Source of the DNA: Thermoplasmata archaeon
GTDB lineage: Archaea; Thermoplasmatota; Thermoplasmata; Thermoplasmatales; Thermoplasmataceae
DNA length: 36,345 nt
Direction of reading: 5' to 3'
NCBI GenBank assembly: GCA_021816965.1
Contig: JAKAWU010000007.1
Span: 1 to 36,345 of the forward strand
In this document: in pieces, positions 9,054-17,791 of the stretch
Numbering within the stretch: the first letter of the stretch is position 1
How the letters are laid out: every line of letters begins with the position of its first letter
Program-made: the position numbers and the translations under genes
The notes under the pieces: generated by a model
Database searches by the model: none
Seen by the model: only the letters and a program-made list of their open reading frames with translations
What the model was told of the DNA's origin: nothing

Positions 9054-11330
9054 ATGGCCCAACCGAAATTTGAGATAGGCAAGTTTAAATATCTCCTCCT
9101 TGGAGTGGTTTATTCCATAGTACCATTTGGGACACTGTACACAATAAGCTACCTGAACCTTGCTGCTATTATTAATGGGTGGCTCCTTTTCATAACTGGA
9201 ATCATATGTATTCTTTATTTTCTTATTTTTCCAGAAAATAAAAAATTCATCAATATGGTGACATTCGCAGGTCTAATTTTTATAACAGTGCAATTTTTCT
9301 TAGTCATTGCCAATCTCTACGGAAATGCAACTACTGATGAAATAATAATTGAAACTTATGCAGCCAAAATTTTTCTGCAGGGAAAAGATCCTTATGTCAA
9401 TTCAAACATGGTAGAGGTTTTCAAGTTTATAACGCCAATTTTTGGTACACCTATGCTGAACGGAAATAACGTCTATTTCCTCCTTTATCCCGGCATGTCT
9501 GTTCTTGCCTTTGTACCGTTCGTCTATCTCAATCTGCCCGATTATACGGCTTTGTATTTCTTTTCAATTCTGCTTCTCCTGTTTACTGTAATTTACCTGA
9601 AAAAGAACAATATGGCAGATAATATACCGTATCTAACTCTCATCGTTGCCATGGACATTGCATTTGTTGCGCTTTCCCTGTCAGGCTCAACTGATGTCAT
9701 ATTTATGTTTTTCATGACGCTATCTTACATATACCGGAAGAATACTAAATTTTCAGGTGCTATGTATGGGCTGGCCATTTCAGCCAAGCAGCTCCCCATA
9801 ATTGCACTCCCATTCATGCTCTATCTCATATATAGAGAAAAAGGAAAGTCCATGAAACATATCGTCTTCTTTATCTTAGGAGCAATATTTACATTCCTGT
9901 TGACTAACCTGCCATTCATCCTGATGCAGCCGCATGACTGGATGAGAAATATGATTGAGGCTGAATTCCAACCTATTATTGGAATAGGAGTTGGATTTTC
10001 CGAGATCGCATTCGCAGGATTTGTGAACATTCCATCCAAAGTTTTCACAATTCTTTTCTTAACGACTGCATTGATCTGCATGCTCGTCTATATACGATTT
10101 TACGACAGAATCAAGTATGCCCTCTTTGTCTTTCCAGCCATAATATTTCTGTTCAACTTCAGGCTCCTGACCACTTACATTTTTGACTGGATTATCCTCG
10201 ATCTTCTTGCTTATGTTGACTTTTATAAAGAGAAGGAACAGACGAGACTCCTGAACCCTTCCCAACAAAGAAATACATACAGTATATCTTCACTGGATTT
10301 GAAGAAACTCAAGTCATTCATTAAAAAGAATTCTTCATTTTTACTTGTGCTGATTATAATTTTTGCAGGAGGTACTTCTGCAGTTGTGTATGAGAGTATG
10401 CAGTTGAGTGGAACCCACATTTTTGTTATAAATTCAGTCTCAAACGTTTCTGATCCGATTGATGTCTCCGGGTATATAACCTCAATGGATGTCTCCATCA
10501 CTTACAACCCCGCTTCCGGAATGAACCTGTCTTCACCTGTTTTTTTCAGGATCATTCCTTCCACCTCTACCGGTTCAAATTTCAATAGCCTGATCTGGAG
10601 ATCAAATCACAATATAAACTATGGAATGAATAATGTCACCATAACTCCTACCATCGCATTATATTTTCTTCCGGACAATTCGAATTTCAGGATCCAGGCA
10701 TATTACAATTTTCAGAGCTTATTCTATTCAAGTGGAACTGTGTCCCTGAAGCAGAATACTACTTTTCCGAACTATGGCATGATGTATCCAACTTACACAC
10801 CTTCCAACCCATATCCGGGATGGACGCTCAATCAGGGGGAAAAACAGTTCAGTTATATCCTGAAAAATGGACTGAATGTAACAGGCAATGGCGCAAACAT
10901 GTCCCTTATCAATTCAGCCGGCACATCTTCAATGAAACTGACTGATGAACCTGCAAACCTCACCTATCTTTCAACTAATAATAAAATTCTCAGATTCGAT
11001 GGAAATTATACAGGTGAGGGAACGATCCTTTCCATTAAAAGCGGAATAGTAACCCCTGTGCTATTTTACGGAATTAATATCACATTCAACAATACTTTTT
11101 CAATTTTTGTGGGATTCAACAGCACCGCAAAAAACACAAGCGTCTATGATTCCATTAACTCCATATACATAATAACTTCAAATTTCACAATAAATTTCAG
11201 ACAGATTTATAACCTGAGTCTGTCAAATGTTCCTTATTACCCTGTACAGTACATAACGTTCTCCTATGAGATCAGATCGCAGTTGCCCGGCACTTATGAT
11301 TTCTCATTTTACAACCTTTCTCTCAATTGA
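9054..11330 (+). CDS. Polytopic GT-C-like glycosyltransferase with C-terminal ectodomain
   Basis: A 758-residue membrane protein. Residues 1-390 hold roughly 11-12 hydrophobic segments. The first large loop contains 'ATTDEIIIETYAAKIFLQGKDPYVN', and later come 'SGSTDVIFMFFMTLSYIY' and 'GLAISAKQLPIIALP'. The acidic first loop and the Lys-Gln pair after a Gly-Leu-Ala segment are typical of GT-C enzymes of the GT87/DUF2029 kind, which use dolichyl- or polyprenyl-phosphate sugars outside the membrane. Another membrane segment at about 425-447 leads to a roughly 310-residue Ser/Asn-rich ectodomain with many sequons, probably beta-rich, of unknown role. It follows the likely donor-synthesising GT2 gene. 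Its last 27 bases overlap the convergent gene at 11304. The GT-C assignment is by loop pattern and topology only. Confidence 0.72.
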   Translation: MAQPKFEIGKFKYLLLGVVYSIVPFGTLYTISYLNLAAIINGWLLFITGIICILYFLIFPENKKFINMVTFAGLIFITVQFFLVIANLYGNATTDEIIIETYAAKIFLQGKDPYVNSNMVEVFKFITPIFGTPMLNGNNVYFLLYPGMSVLAFVPFVYLNLPDYTALYFFSILLLLFTVIYLKKNNMADNIPYLTLIVAMDIAFVALSLSGSTDVIFMFFMTLSYIYRKNTKFSGAMYGLAISAKQLPIIALPFMLYLIYREKGKSMKHIVFFILGAIFTFLLTNLPFILMQPHDWMRNMIEAEFQPIIGIGVGFSEIAFAGFVNIPSKVFTILFLTTALICMLVYIRFYDRIKYALFVFPAIIFLFNFRLLTTYIFDWIILDLLAYVDFYKEKEQTRLLNPSQQRNTYSISSLDLKKLKSFIKKNSSFLLVLIIIFAGGTSAVVYESMQLSGTHIFVINSVSNVSDPIDVSGYITSMDVSITYNPASGMNLSSPVFFRIIPSTSTGSNFNSLIWRSNHNINYGMNNVTITPTIALYFLPDNSNFRIQAYYNFQSLFYSSGTVSLKQNTTFPNYGMMYPTYTPSNPYPGWTLNQGEKQFSYILKNGLNVTGNGANMSLINSAGTSSMKLTDEPANLTYLSTNNKILRFDGNYTGEGTILSIKSGIVTPVLFYGINITFNNTFSIFVGFNSTAKNTSVYDSINSIYIITSNFTINFRQIYNLSLSNVPYYPVQYITFSYEIRSQLPGTYDFSFYNLSLN

Positions 11331-13682
11331 TATATTCTGATCAACCCAACATCTATGAGTCCTGAAATTGAAAGGTTTCCTTGCTTCCATACATTTCGGA
11401 CAGAACGAAATATAATACCTTCTTGTGAAGTAAAATGCAAAACCTATGATTGCAGCGGTGTAAAAAGCATATTTGGCCACATAATATATGGAATAATTGT
11501 TTGAAGTCTGTGTGAAATCAAGATAGAGCACAGTCCTGTTACTTTGAATATTCACCTGCCGGACAGCCAGATATGAACCTGAACATACAAGAAATGTGTA
11601 GTTTCCATAGGGCAACTGCATACAGAATTTTCCGTTGATGTTGCTCTGAGAATTGAAAATGCATGATACATTGTATGTGTTGCTTCCATTGTTCATGAAC
11701 TCAATCGTTCCATACATAATTGTATAGTTGAAATAGGTCGTTCCAGGAAATATTTTTTCAATTTTTGAACTGGTGTTAAAATATCCCGAATCCTGTGGAA
11801 ACACGGTGAGGAAAGGATTGGAACTATTTAGAGTTAAAGTTTTCTGCATTGTCGTGTAGGAGAAATTTTGTACGATAATAGACCATTCCTGCCCTGATGG
11901 AATTCCGCATTCTGTAAGGTTGTATGTATAATTGTACCGTTCAACGGGCAGATTCTCATTGCCTGAAACATTTTCAGTAAACAGGCTGTTGTTATAAGAT
12001 ATGATCCAATTCACTTTAACATACGATTCATTTACATTATGATTTCTTGCCAGAGACATTTTCATGCAGAATGATTTGTTCAGTGAAAGATTGTTCAACT
12101 GGAAATTATTCTCACGTTTCTCACCGGAATAATTCAGCAGAATTCTGATATAAATTGAGGAGGATTTCCCATAGAGGCTCTTCAATTCAAGGTGTGTGAT
12201 TGTATCATTGTTTGTGTATGTTTCAGATAATGTAACATTGATCGTTGAAGTATTGTTGAAATACAGATGCTGGATTATGCCTGTTATGGTGAAAACAGTG
12301 CCCTCCTGGAGTGATAAATACCTTTCATTGCCATAGATGCTGTATCTGTAAGATGAAAAAATCTGGGAACAATTTTCAGAAAAATACTGCAGAAGCATTC
12401 CTGATCCAATTATTTCCTTCCCTTTAATGCAGCTCACATTAAGGGCGTTTTCCTTTACTTTTGTGTAATTGTCATTCATTCCTGTAAATGTTATATTCTT
12501 TTGGCAATAAGTTGATTGGTGAGTACTTACGAAAATGGATGAGCTTTTCCAGACCTCGAGAACACTGTTTCTGCCTTTTACCACCGGAGAATAGGTGCCT
12601 TCAACGTATTTCTGTGCGCCTGTGAACCCCGAATCTACCAGTGTGGCCCCTGAATCATTCACCATATACAAACCTGTTCTTGATGAATTGAAATAACCAC
12701 CTTTCTCCAGAGTGCCCTCGTTACCTGTAAATGTGGAGCAAACAGAATAGAGGTCTGATCTTGAAAGTACGATGAAATTATGATAAATGCCCGTATGATT
12801 TATGGTGCTGTTTGAAAGAAAGCAGATTGCACCGTGCCATATGGTGAGCTTCGAATCTGGTGACATGTTGAATGCAACAGGAATTTCCTTTCCCGTGCTA
12901 AAGCCTGAAAGAAACCATGGATTTGTAAGATTGTATTCAGCCCTGAACCTTCCTGCCCGATTTTCAATGCAGAGATTTTTTGAAAATACCATTGAACTGC
13001 TCAATTCAAATTTCATATATACGGGGTTTGGGCTGTTTTCCATGGTATAATTCAAGCACAATGCAATGGAGCTTACTGGATAGTTGTAACCCGGAAGAGT
13101 ACTGTAATCAAACATATAGGAACTGTTGCTGCTGATGGGCTGGCCATTCTGGGAAAGTGTGGATACGTTGTATATGCCTGCTGAATTCAGGGACTTTTCA
13201 TTTCTGAATGTGGAGTAATATGATGATACATGGTCATTGATAAAACATATGCCTGCTGTTCCTCCCACGAAGGTCTTGTACATCCTTATGGAAGAATTGC
13301 GCAGCATGAAGTATCCTGTGAAATTGAATGTTGAATTACAAATCTGTATGTTGTCTGCAGAACCACCATTCCTGATTACAAGTTTTCCACCTGAATTTAC
13401 AATGGTCTCGCATGAGATTGAACTGTTGGTGCATATATTCAGAAAATGGTTCCCTGATCCTGAGAATATTATATTGTAGCCCTTTAGCATTGATTCGTCC
13501 GAAGCGTTGATGGAAAGATTCCCATAAACATACAGGTCAGGGTTTGTTCTGTACATGGAATACCCCAGTGCAGGTTTGTTTGGCATATGAATGTGGCCAA
13601 CGGTAAACACCATAGAAATAGGAATGATCATGAACAATGCCAAGAACCGAAACCAAGCATGGGACACAGGCAGAAAAAACAC
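11304..13682 (-). CDS. Large sequon-rich cell-surface protein with C-terminal membrane anchor and Cys-motif tail
   Basis: A 792-residue protein I cannot name. Residues 10-32 are a hydrophobic signal/anchor. The long extracytoplasmic part is rich in Asn, Ser, Thr and Tyr. By my count it has about 40 N-X-S/T sequons and many cysteines spread along it. Its N-terminal half has short 'YGNLSIN... LVIRNGG... CNSTFNF' strand-turn units reminiscent of a right-handed beta-helix. A membrane segment at about 736-762 ('AFYTAAIIGFAFYF') is followed by RRYY and a short cytoplasmic tail containing CPKC and, about 17 residues on, another Cys, a possible zinc knuckle. The start is a GTG at 13682; an ATG at 13631 would still leave part of the signal. 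The gene lies between glycosyltransferase genes and is probably a target of that pathway. Confidence 0.75.
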   Translation of the reverse strand: MFFLPVSHAWFRFLALFMIIPISMVFTVGHIHMPNKPALGYSMYRTNPDLYVYGNLSINASDESMLKGYNIIFSGSGNHFLNICTNSSISCETIVNSGGKLVIRNGGSADNIQICNSTFNFTGYFMLRNSSIRMYKTFVGGTAGICFINDHVSSYYSTFRNEKSLNSAGIYNVSTLSQNGQPISSNSSYMFDYSTLPGYNYPVSSIALCLNYTMENSPNPVYMKFELSSSMVFSKNLCIENRAGRFRAEYNLTNPWFLSGFSTGKEIPVAFNMSPDSKLTIWHGAICFLSNSTINHTGIYHNFIVLSRSDLYSVCSTFTGNEGTLEKGGYFNSSRTGLYMVNDSGATLVDSGFTGAQKYVEGTYSPVVKGRNSVLEVWKSSSIFVSTHQSTYCQKNITFTGMNDNYTKVKENALNVSCIKGKEIIGSGMLLQYFSENCSQIFSSYRYSIYGNERYLSLQEGTVFTITGIIQHLYFNNTSTINVTLSETYTNNDTITHLELKSLYGKSSSIYIRILLNYSGEKRENNFQLNNLSLNKSFCMKMSLARNHNVNESYVKVNWIISYNNSLFTENVSGNENLPVERYNYTYNLTECGIPSGQEWSIIVQNFSYTTMQKTLTLNSSNPFLTVFPQDSGYFNTSSKIEKIFPGTTYFNYTIMYGTIEFMNNGSNTYNVSCIFNSQSNINGKFCMQLPYGNYTFLVCSGSYLAVRQVNIQSNRTVLYLDFTQTSNNYSIYYVAKYAFYTAAIIGFAFYFTRRYYISFCPKCMEARKPFNFRTHRCWVDQNISIERKVVK

Positions 13683-13726
13683 TATGGGTAAATAATTGAG
13701 CTATGTATGTATATTTTGCACTCTTC

Positions 13727-14719
13727 TCAAGAATCGGTGAATGACCTCATGGAGGGCCTTACCTTTTTCCATATTTCACTTCTTGCAAGCAGATACCTGT
13801 TTTCATCCTCGGTGATTGATATCCTCAGTGGCTTTGTGAATGTGTCAAACCTTTTGTATTCCTTCAGGATGATTGATTCGAACATGGATTCCATAAAGGT
13901 GACATATATGTTTTTATCTTTTTTTCTAACCTTTGGTGACTTAATTCTTGAATATATGTAAGCACTCATTGCTATTATCTTGTCAGAAATCCTCATTTCA
14001 CTCACACCTGTGGAAAAGAGGAAAAGATCTTTCATGCTGTAATTGCAACCTACAATGAGATCACGCATGAGTGAAATTTTCCTGGAACTTGGCATATTCA
14101 TGTATTCCTTCCTGTTCTGGAACTGTTTTGGCTTGTATATCAAAAACCTGTTCATGCTTGCCCTTCCCTCAGTGGGATAGAAAAGTATGCCATAGGATGT
14201 TGATATTCTTGAGAAAAGGTTTATGTCTTCTGAAATGTTAAGATCATTCCATCCGCCAACATCATGAATGATGTCCCATGGCATTATGACTATATCCGAG
14301 AAAAGCATCCTCTTTTCCCTTCTCCTGACGAAAGAATACAAAAGATCTGCGAAAGAAATATCATATTCTTTTTCCGGATCGAACATGACAATATAATCCG
14401 TCTTAATCTCCCTGATTGCCTGGTTCTTCAGTGCACCCCTGGATACATGGGGATTGTGGATTATCCTTATGTCCCTGTTCTGTTTCATCACGCCCTCGAG
14501 AGATGCTACACTTATAGGATAATGATTATTATTGAGTACCGTTATGCTGTATGAGAGGCCAGTTTCCTCACCAATGCTGGCAATGCTGTTGATCGAATCT
14601 TCAAGAAGTGTATCCTTCCCATTGAAAACGCATAAAAACAACAAACCCACGTTGAACTTGTGCGCTTTCCTGAGCTCGTAAGTTTTTACCTGTTGAGTGT
14701 AAGTTTCTGCCAATGTCAT
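13727..14719 (-). CDS. GT2-like glycosyltransferase
   Basis: A GT-A type fold. 'FNVGLLFLCVFNGKDTLLEDSINSI' opens the nucleotide-binding half, 'SYSITVLNNNHY' is the next strand, and 'IRIIHNPHVSRGALKNQAI' resembles the GT2 stretch before the metal site. 'TDYIVMFDPEKEYD' stands where the DxD motif usually is (here Asp-Pro-Glu). 'GGWNDLNISEDINLFSRI' matches the acceptor-site Gly-Gly...Glu-Asp pattern. No membrane segments are seen, so it should be cytosolic. The frame is open back to an ATG at 14878, but the extra 53 residues are unlike the family. I choose the ATG at 14719, which follows a weak TATA-like element (about 14736-14744), giving about 330 residues. It probably adds a sugar to a lipid-linked glycan. 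Donor and acceptor unknown. Confidence 0.75.
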   Translation of the reverse strand: MTLAETYTQQVKTYELRKAHKFNVGLLFLCVFNGKDTLLEDSINSIASIGEETGLSYSITVLNNNHYPISVASLEGVMKQNRDIRIIHNPHVSRGALKNQAIREIKTDYIVMFDPEKEYDISFADLLYSFVRRREKRMLFSDIVIMPWDIIHDVGGWNDLNISEDINLFSRISTSYGILFYPTEGRASMNRFLIYKPKQFQNRKEYMNMPSSRKISLMRDLIVGCNYSMKDLFLFSTGVSEMRISDKIIAMSAYIYSRIKSPKVRKKDKNIYVTFMESMFESIILKEYKRFDTFTKPLRISITEDENRYLLARSEIWKKVRPSMRSFTDS

Positions 14720-15019
14720 AGTAATAATATTGTTGAAATTAAAGTTTTTTGAAAAATGTTGCTCTGTTGAAAAAAACTCTGTCTCTTGCACGATGATCAT
14801 TTCTGGTATTTTTCTTATTTTCATCTTTCTAAATGATGATTGATCATCGGGATTTCTCGAAACATATGTACATAGCATGGCTTAATCCATCGGATCTAGG
14901 AAGAGGAATATAAAAAATTCAGATTCGTTTGTGAAATTCGTAGACATCGTAAGAATAGGTTCATTATGGAAACTGCAAATAACCAAGATAATTAGGAATA
15001 ATGTCATACTATTTCCATA
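14720..15019. other. Divergent intergenic region with possible operators
   Basis: These 300 bases separate the GT2-like gene (minus) and the amino-acid permease gene (plus). The GT2 frame stays open to 14878 but I treat that as non-coding. The right part carries two related elements that end in ATGGAAA, described separately, which may control the permease. Confidence 0.45.
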
Positions 15020-15026
15020 ATGGAAA
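15012..15026 (+). promoter_or_regulatory. Inverted repeat over the permease start codon (possible operator)
   Basis: TTTCCAT-A-ATGGAAA is a perfect 7+1+7 inverted repeat. Its right arm begins with the permease ATG at 15020. The same right arm, with part of the left arm (TTCATTATGGAAA), occurs at 14960-14972, 54 bases between centres or about five DNA turns. This is what a dimeric regulator site pair would look like, but no regulator gene is adjacent. Confidence 0.4.
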
Positions 15027-16351
15027 AGAAGTTGAGCAAATGGGAAGCATCTGCCATAGGACTTGGAAATATTATAGGAGCAGGAATATTTGTCCTCGCA
15101 GGAACCACAATTTATGATGCAGGGCCCGGGGCCCTGATTGCATTTGCGATTACAGCAGTTCTGGCATTAACCATTGCATTGAACAGTGCGGAACTTTCTT
15201 CAAAAATTATTACACATGGGGGCCTCTATTCATTTGCAAAGGAGACCATGGGAAATTCTGCAGGTTTCATGGTAGGTTGGCTGCGAAGCATATCCTATTC
15301 CATAGCCGCATCTGCAGTGTCACTTGGATTCGGATCATATCTTCTTTCATTCTTCTCACTACCTTATTATTTTGTCATAATCGCAGCTGCCGGAATGATC
15401 GCCTTTGCTACATTTCTGAATTATGTGGGAATATCAGCAGTGGCAAGGGTGGAAAAATACCTTGTCATATTGACAGTAGCAGGACTTGTTCTCTTCATTA
15501 TTGTTTCCATATTTTACGGGAAATGGGTGGAAACAAGATTTACCCCTCTGGCTCCCATGGGTTTTGAAAGCATAATCGTTGCCGCTTCGCTAAGTTTCTT
15601 TGCATATTCCGGATTCAACACAATTGCAACACTGACCCCTGAGGTTAAAAATGGGGCCAAGAACGTGCCATTTGCAATAATTTTCGCACTTGTAGTAAGC
15701 ACAGTGCTCTATATCTTAGTAGTAACTGGCATGCTCGCCCTTATGCCATGGCAGAATTATTCAATTTCTGCAGATCCATTGAGCAATGCCCTTCATTTCA
15801 GCAAGGCACCTGTATTCGTAGGTTATGCAATTGCAATTGTTGCAATTATAGCAACATTTACGGTAACAGTTTCACTCATAGTTGCGGGCTCAAGAACGCT
15901 TCTTCAGATGAGCGAAGATGGGGTTCTCCCTGAGTGGATTCAGGGGCGCCATAAAGATTCTCCAAGGAAGGCGGTAATATTGATTGGAGGTCTGGCCGTT
16001 GTGGCCCTCTTCCTTGGCAATGTGCAGGTAATAGCTTTGGCTTCCAATTTTGGAGTCATATTTTCATACGCACTTACCGGATTGTTCATAGTAATATTGA
16101 GACACAGGAAAGTAAAAGGGGAATTTTCATCTCCCCTCTACCCCTATGTGCAAATAGTATCGGTACTTCTCTCACTCCTGATCATGTATGCCCTCGGGGT
16201 TAAGGCAATCTATCTGGGTTTCATTACAATAATTGTGGGTATGATGATCTATTATTTCGAGAAGGAGACAAAGGAGAGGAAAAACGGACATGCTGGGCAA
16301 TCTGTGAACATGGGAAATCAGGAGTCCAATGAACATAAGTTGCAAAATTGA
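15020..16351 (+). CDS. APC-superfamily amino-acid permease
   Basis: A 443-residue integral membrane protein with about 12 hydrophobic segments. It opens with the APC hallmark 'SAIGLGNIIGAGIFVLAG', whose unwound Gly-rich first helix binds the substrate backbone. It continues with 'AELSSKIITHGGLYSFAKETMG' (the conserved E/GG-Y segment), 'SFFAYSGFNTIATLTPEVKN' (helix 6 region) and 'GSRTLLQMSEDGVLPEW'. Length and pattern fit the amino acid/polyamine/cation symporters, importing an amino acid with protons. Substrate cannot be read from sequence. The last 30 residues are a hydrophilic Lys/Glu/Asn-rich cytoplasmic tail. Monocistronic; the accessory island begins immediately after. Confidence 0.92.
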   Translation: MEKKLSKWEASAIGLGNIIGAGIFVLAGTTIYDAGPGALIAFAITAVLALTIALNSAELSSKIITHGGLYSFAKETMGNSAGFMVGWLRSISYSIAASAVSLGFGSYLLSFFSLPYYFVIIAAAGMIAFATFLNYVGISAVARVEKYLVILTVAGLVLFIIVSIFYGKWVETRFTPLAPMGFESIIVAASLSFFAYSGFNTIATLTPEVKNGAKNVPFAIIFALVVSTVLYILVVTGMLALMPWQNYSISADPLSNALHFSKAPVFVGYAIAIVAIIATFTVTVSLIVAGSRTLLQMSEDGVLPEWIQGRHKDSPRKAVILIGGLAVVALFLGNVQVIALASNFGVIFSYALTGLFIVILRHRKVKGEFSSPLYPYVQIVSVLLSLLIMYALGVKAIYLGFITIIVGMMIYYFEKETKERKNGHAGQSVNMGNQESNEHKLQN

Positions 16352-16387
16352 TTGTGGATTAAGACACTGTGATTAAATTACAGTGCA

Positions 16388-16838
16388 TTAGATTTTATTA
16401 ATTTTGAATAGTTGAATAAATTCCTCTGACGTTAAAACATCAACTCCTTCTTTTTCCTTAAGTTCGTTCTTTACAGATAGCAGATGTTTGTCATAAGTGA
16501 TTATACAATTAGCCCTCAAACACATTTGTTAATTGCGATTAGATACCAATCATTTCCAATATTATCAAGCATTTTCTGGTCATGTTCAAGTTTTTCATCG
16601 GAACATAAGTTAACCATCCGTCAATATTATCTATATATTGCCTAAAATATATTGGATTAATTTGGCTTAACTTTTTGTCTTTCTTAACTACTCTACCAAT
16701 TTCACCAATGAGTGCATCAAATGTATAAGGACTAATTCTTCCCTCCGTTATCAAAGATATAACTGTCTTGCTTGCGGAACCTGCTTTTCTGCCGAGAATC
16801 ACTCGAAAAAATACGTTTGAATCAATAACTATTTTCAT
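16388..16838 (-). pseudogene. PIN-domain toxin-like gene broken by two frameshifts
   Basis: From the ATG at 16838 the protein begins MKIVIDSNVFFRVILGRK, a PIN RNase N-terminus with the first catalytic Asp, and reads on to about 16600. There the frame is lost next to an A-run (16591-16595). In the shifted frame it resumes with 'LEHDQKMLDNIGNDWYLIAINKC', stops at a TGA near 16518, and in a third frame continues 'RANCIITYDKHLLSVKN' to 'VLTSEEFIQLFKINKI' and a stop at 16388. Adding one base at each site (in the A-run and in the TTT at 16518-16520) restores a PIN protein of about 150 residues with the expected late Asp motif (TYDKHLL). It overlaps the end of the YwgA-like gene by 17 bases, so the two were probably cotranscribed. 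Sequencing error is the alternative. Confidence 0.8.
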
Positions 16839-17358
16839 TGGAGGGGTGCCTAATATTATCAAACGCGCTGTCCAAATCTTCTACGGTGATTTCATTTTTC
16901 TCTGCAAATTTCTCAAAATAAATGTATATGTTATCAAGTACCATTGCTGATTTCACAGTATACTTCTTATATTTCCCGTACACATAATCCATTAGATTAT
17001 CCAAAGGTATTCAGTTATACCTCTCTTTTATCCTGGAAAGTGCGAGTTTTTGTGATTGATCTAAACTATTCCATTTTTGCTGTGTAGACCTGAACCCAAC
17101 TGGAGTTAGAGTGAAACCATCCTCCTCGTTTATAATGCCAGATTCTATGAGTTCCATAAGGTCCCTATCAAGTTCACGCGAAAATGGACCATAATAGTGA
17201 GGCACAAAGTTATAACCTTCAACTTTGGAGAAAACAGTCTCCTTCGAAAGAAGGAACATTTCCTTCTGTAGGTGATTCTTTGAGGATATACTCTCATTGT
17301 CACGCTGGGACGATCCGCGAGCATAAATTAGCAATTGAAGTAAATCGGGCTTGTTCAC
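16822..17358 (-). pseudogene. YwgA-like winged-helix protein interrupted by an in-frame TGA
   Basis: A GTG at 17358 starts a frame with the pattern of YwgA-like proteins: 'LLQLLIYARG', 'NHLQKEMFLLSKE', 'YNFVPHYYGPFSRELDRDLMELIESGII', 'FTLTPVGFRS'. It stops at TGA 17013-17011. The very same frame continues with 'IPLDNLMDYVYGKYKKYTVKSA' to a stop at 16822. The 'L.DYVY.KY..YT.KS' segment is the usual C-terminal part of this family, so this is one gene of 176 codons with a nonsense codon at 116, not two genes. A TATA-like box (17375-17384) lies about 22 bases before the GTG. It precedes and overlaps the PIN gene, the order of an antitoxin-toxin pair. That role is inferred from position only. Re-initiation at TTG 17004 or ATG 16992 could give a fragment. 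Confidence 0.7.
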
Positions 17359-17374
17359 TTGGATACAATGCGAA

Positions 17375-17384
17375 TATTTTATAA
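17375..17384 (-). promoter_or_regulatory. TATA-like box for the YwgA-like/PIN pair
   Basis: TTATAAAATA on the minus strand, centred about 22 bases before the GTG at 17358, consistent with a leaderless transcript of the broken pair. Confidence 0.45.
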
Positions 17385-17762
17385 TAACGTTTATCCCATA
17401 TTATTTTCGAAAACTGAATATCCAGATAGAATTTGGCAAAATTTTCCATCTCACAACATTGTTTTTCCTTAATGATTGATACCATCTTGCAGAACGTTTC
17501 TTAATATCCCGATAATTATTCCCTGCTAAATGACGAATGCATCTATTTTTTACAGAAATCTGTCAGAATAGGTATGGTTGATCCTTGTTTTATTCTTTTT
17601 TCTGTTTTTCCGTAGTTCACTCTATCTTACCTCGTTTTTTTCAATGTGATAAAGGTAAGCATGTAGCATCCAATGTATTGAGGCTTAAGATATGGGTTGA
17701 GTTGAACGAAATCTAAGACTGTTATAAAGCCATATATCCAAAATCCCCCTCTCTAAACAAAG

Positions 17763-17772
17763 TTTTTATTTA
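17763..17772 (+). promoter_or_regulatory. TATA-like box of the HEPN operon
   Basis: TTTTTATTTA is centred about 25 bases before the ATG at 17792, the usual position for a leaderless archaeal transcript. Confidence 0.5.
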
Positions 17773-17791
17773 TCAGAGAATTATCGAATTT

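Larger units (their letters stand above)
17359..17791. other. Divergent intergenic stretch inside the accessory island
   Basis: This 433-base AT-rich region lies between the YwgA-like gene (minus) and the HEPN operon (plus). Short open frames exist on the minus strand (for example 17300-17485) but none has a recognisable motif or start signal. It contains promoters at both ends. I see no RNA gene or repeat. Confidence 0.5.

Noticed and set aside
14720-14878. N-terminal extension of the second GT2 protein
   Set aside because: The 53 extra residues lie before the conserved GT2 opening strand and have no family resemblance; the ATG at 14719 is better placed.
16822-17004. A separate 60-residue antitoxin gene before the PIN gene
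   Set aside because: It is in the same frame as the upstream YwgA-like gene and carries that family's C-terminal motif, so it is the downstream half of one interrupted gene.
17011-17013. Recoded TGA (selenocysteine or readthrough)
   Set aside because: No Cys/Sec-like position in the family at this point, no SECIS-like hairpin evident, and neighbouring genes carry similar lesions.
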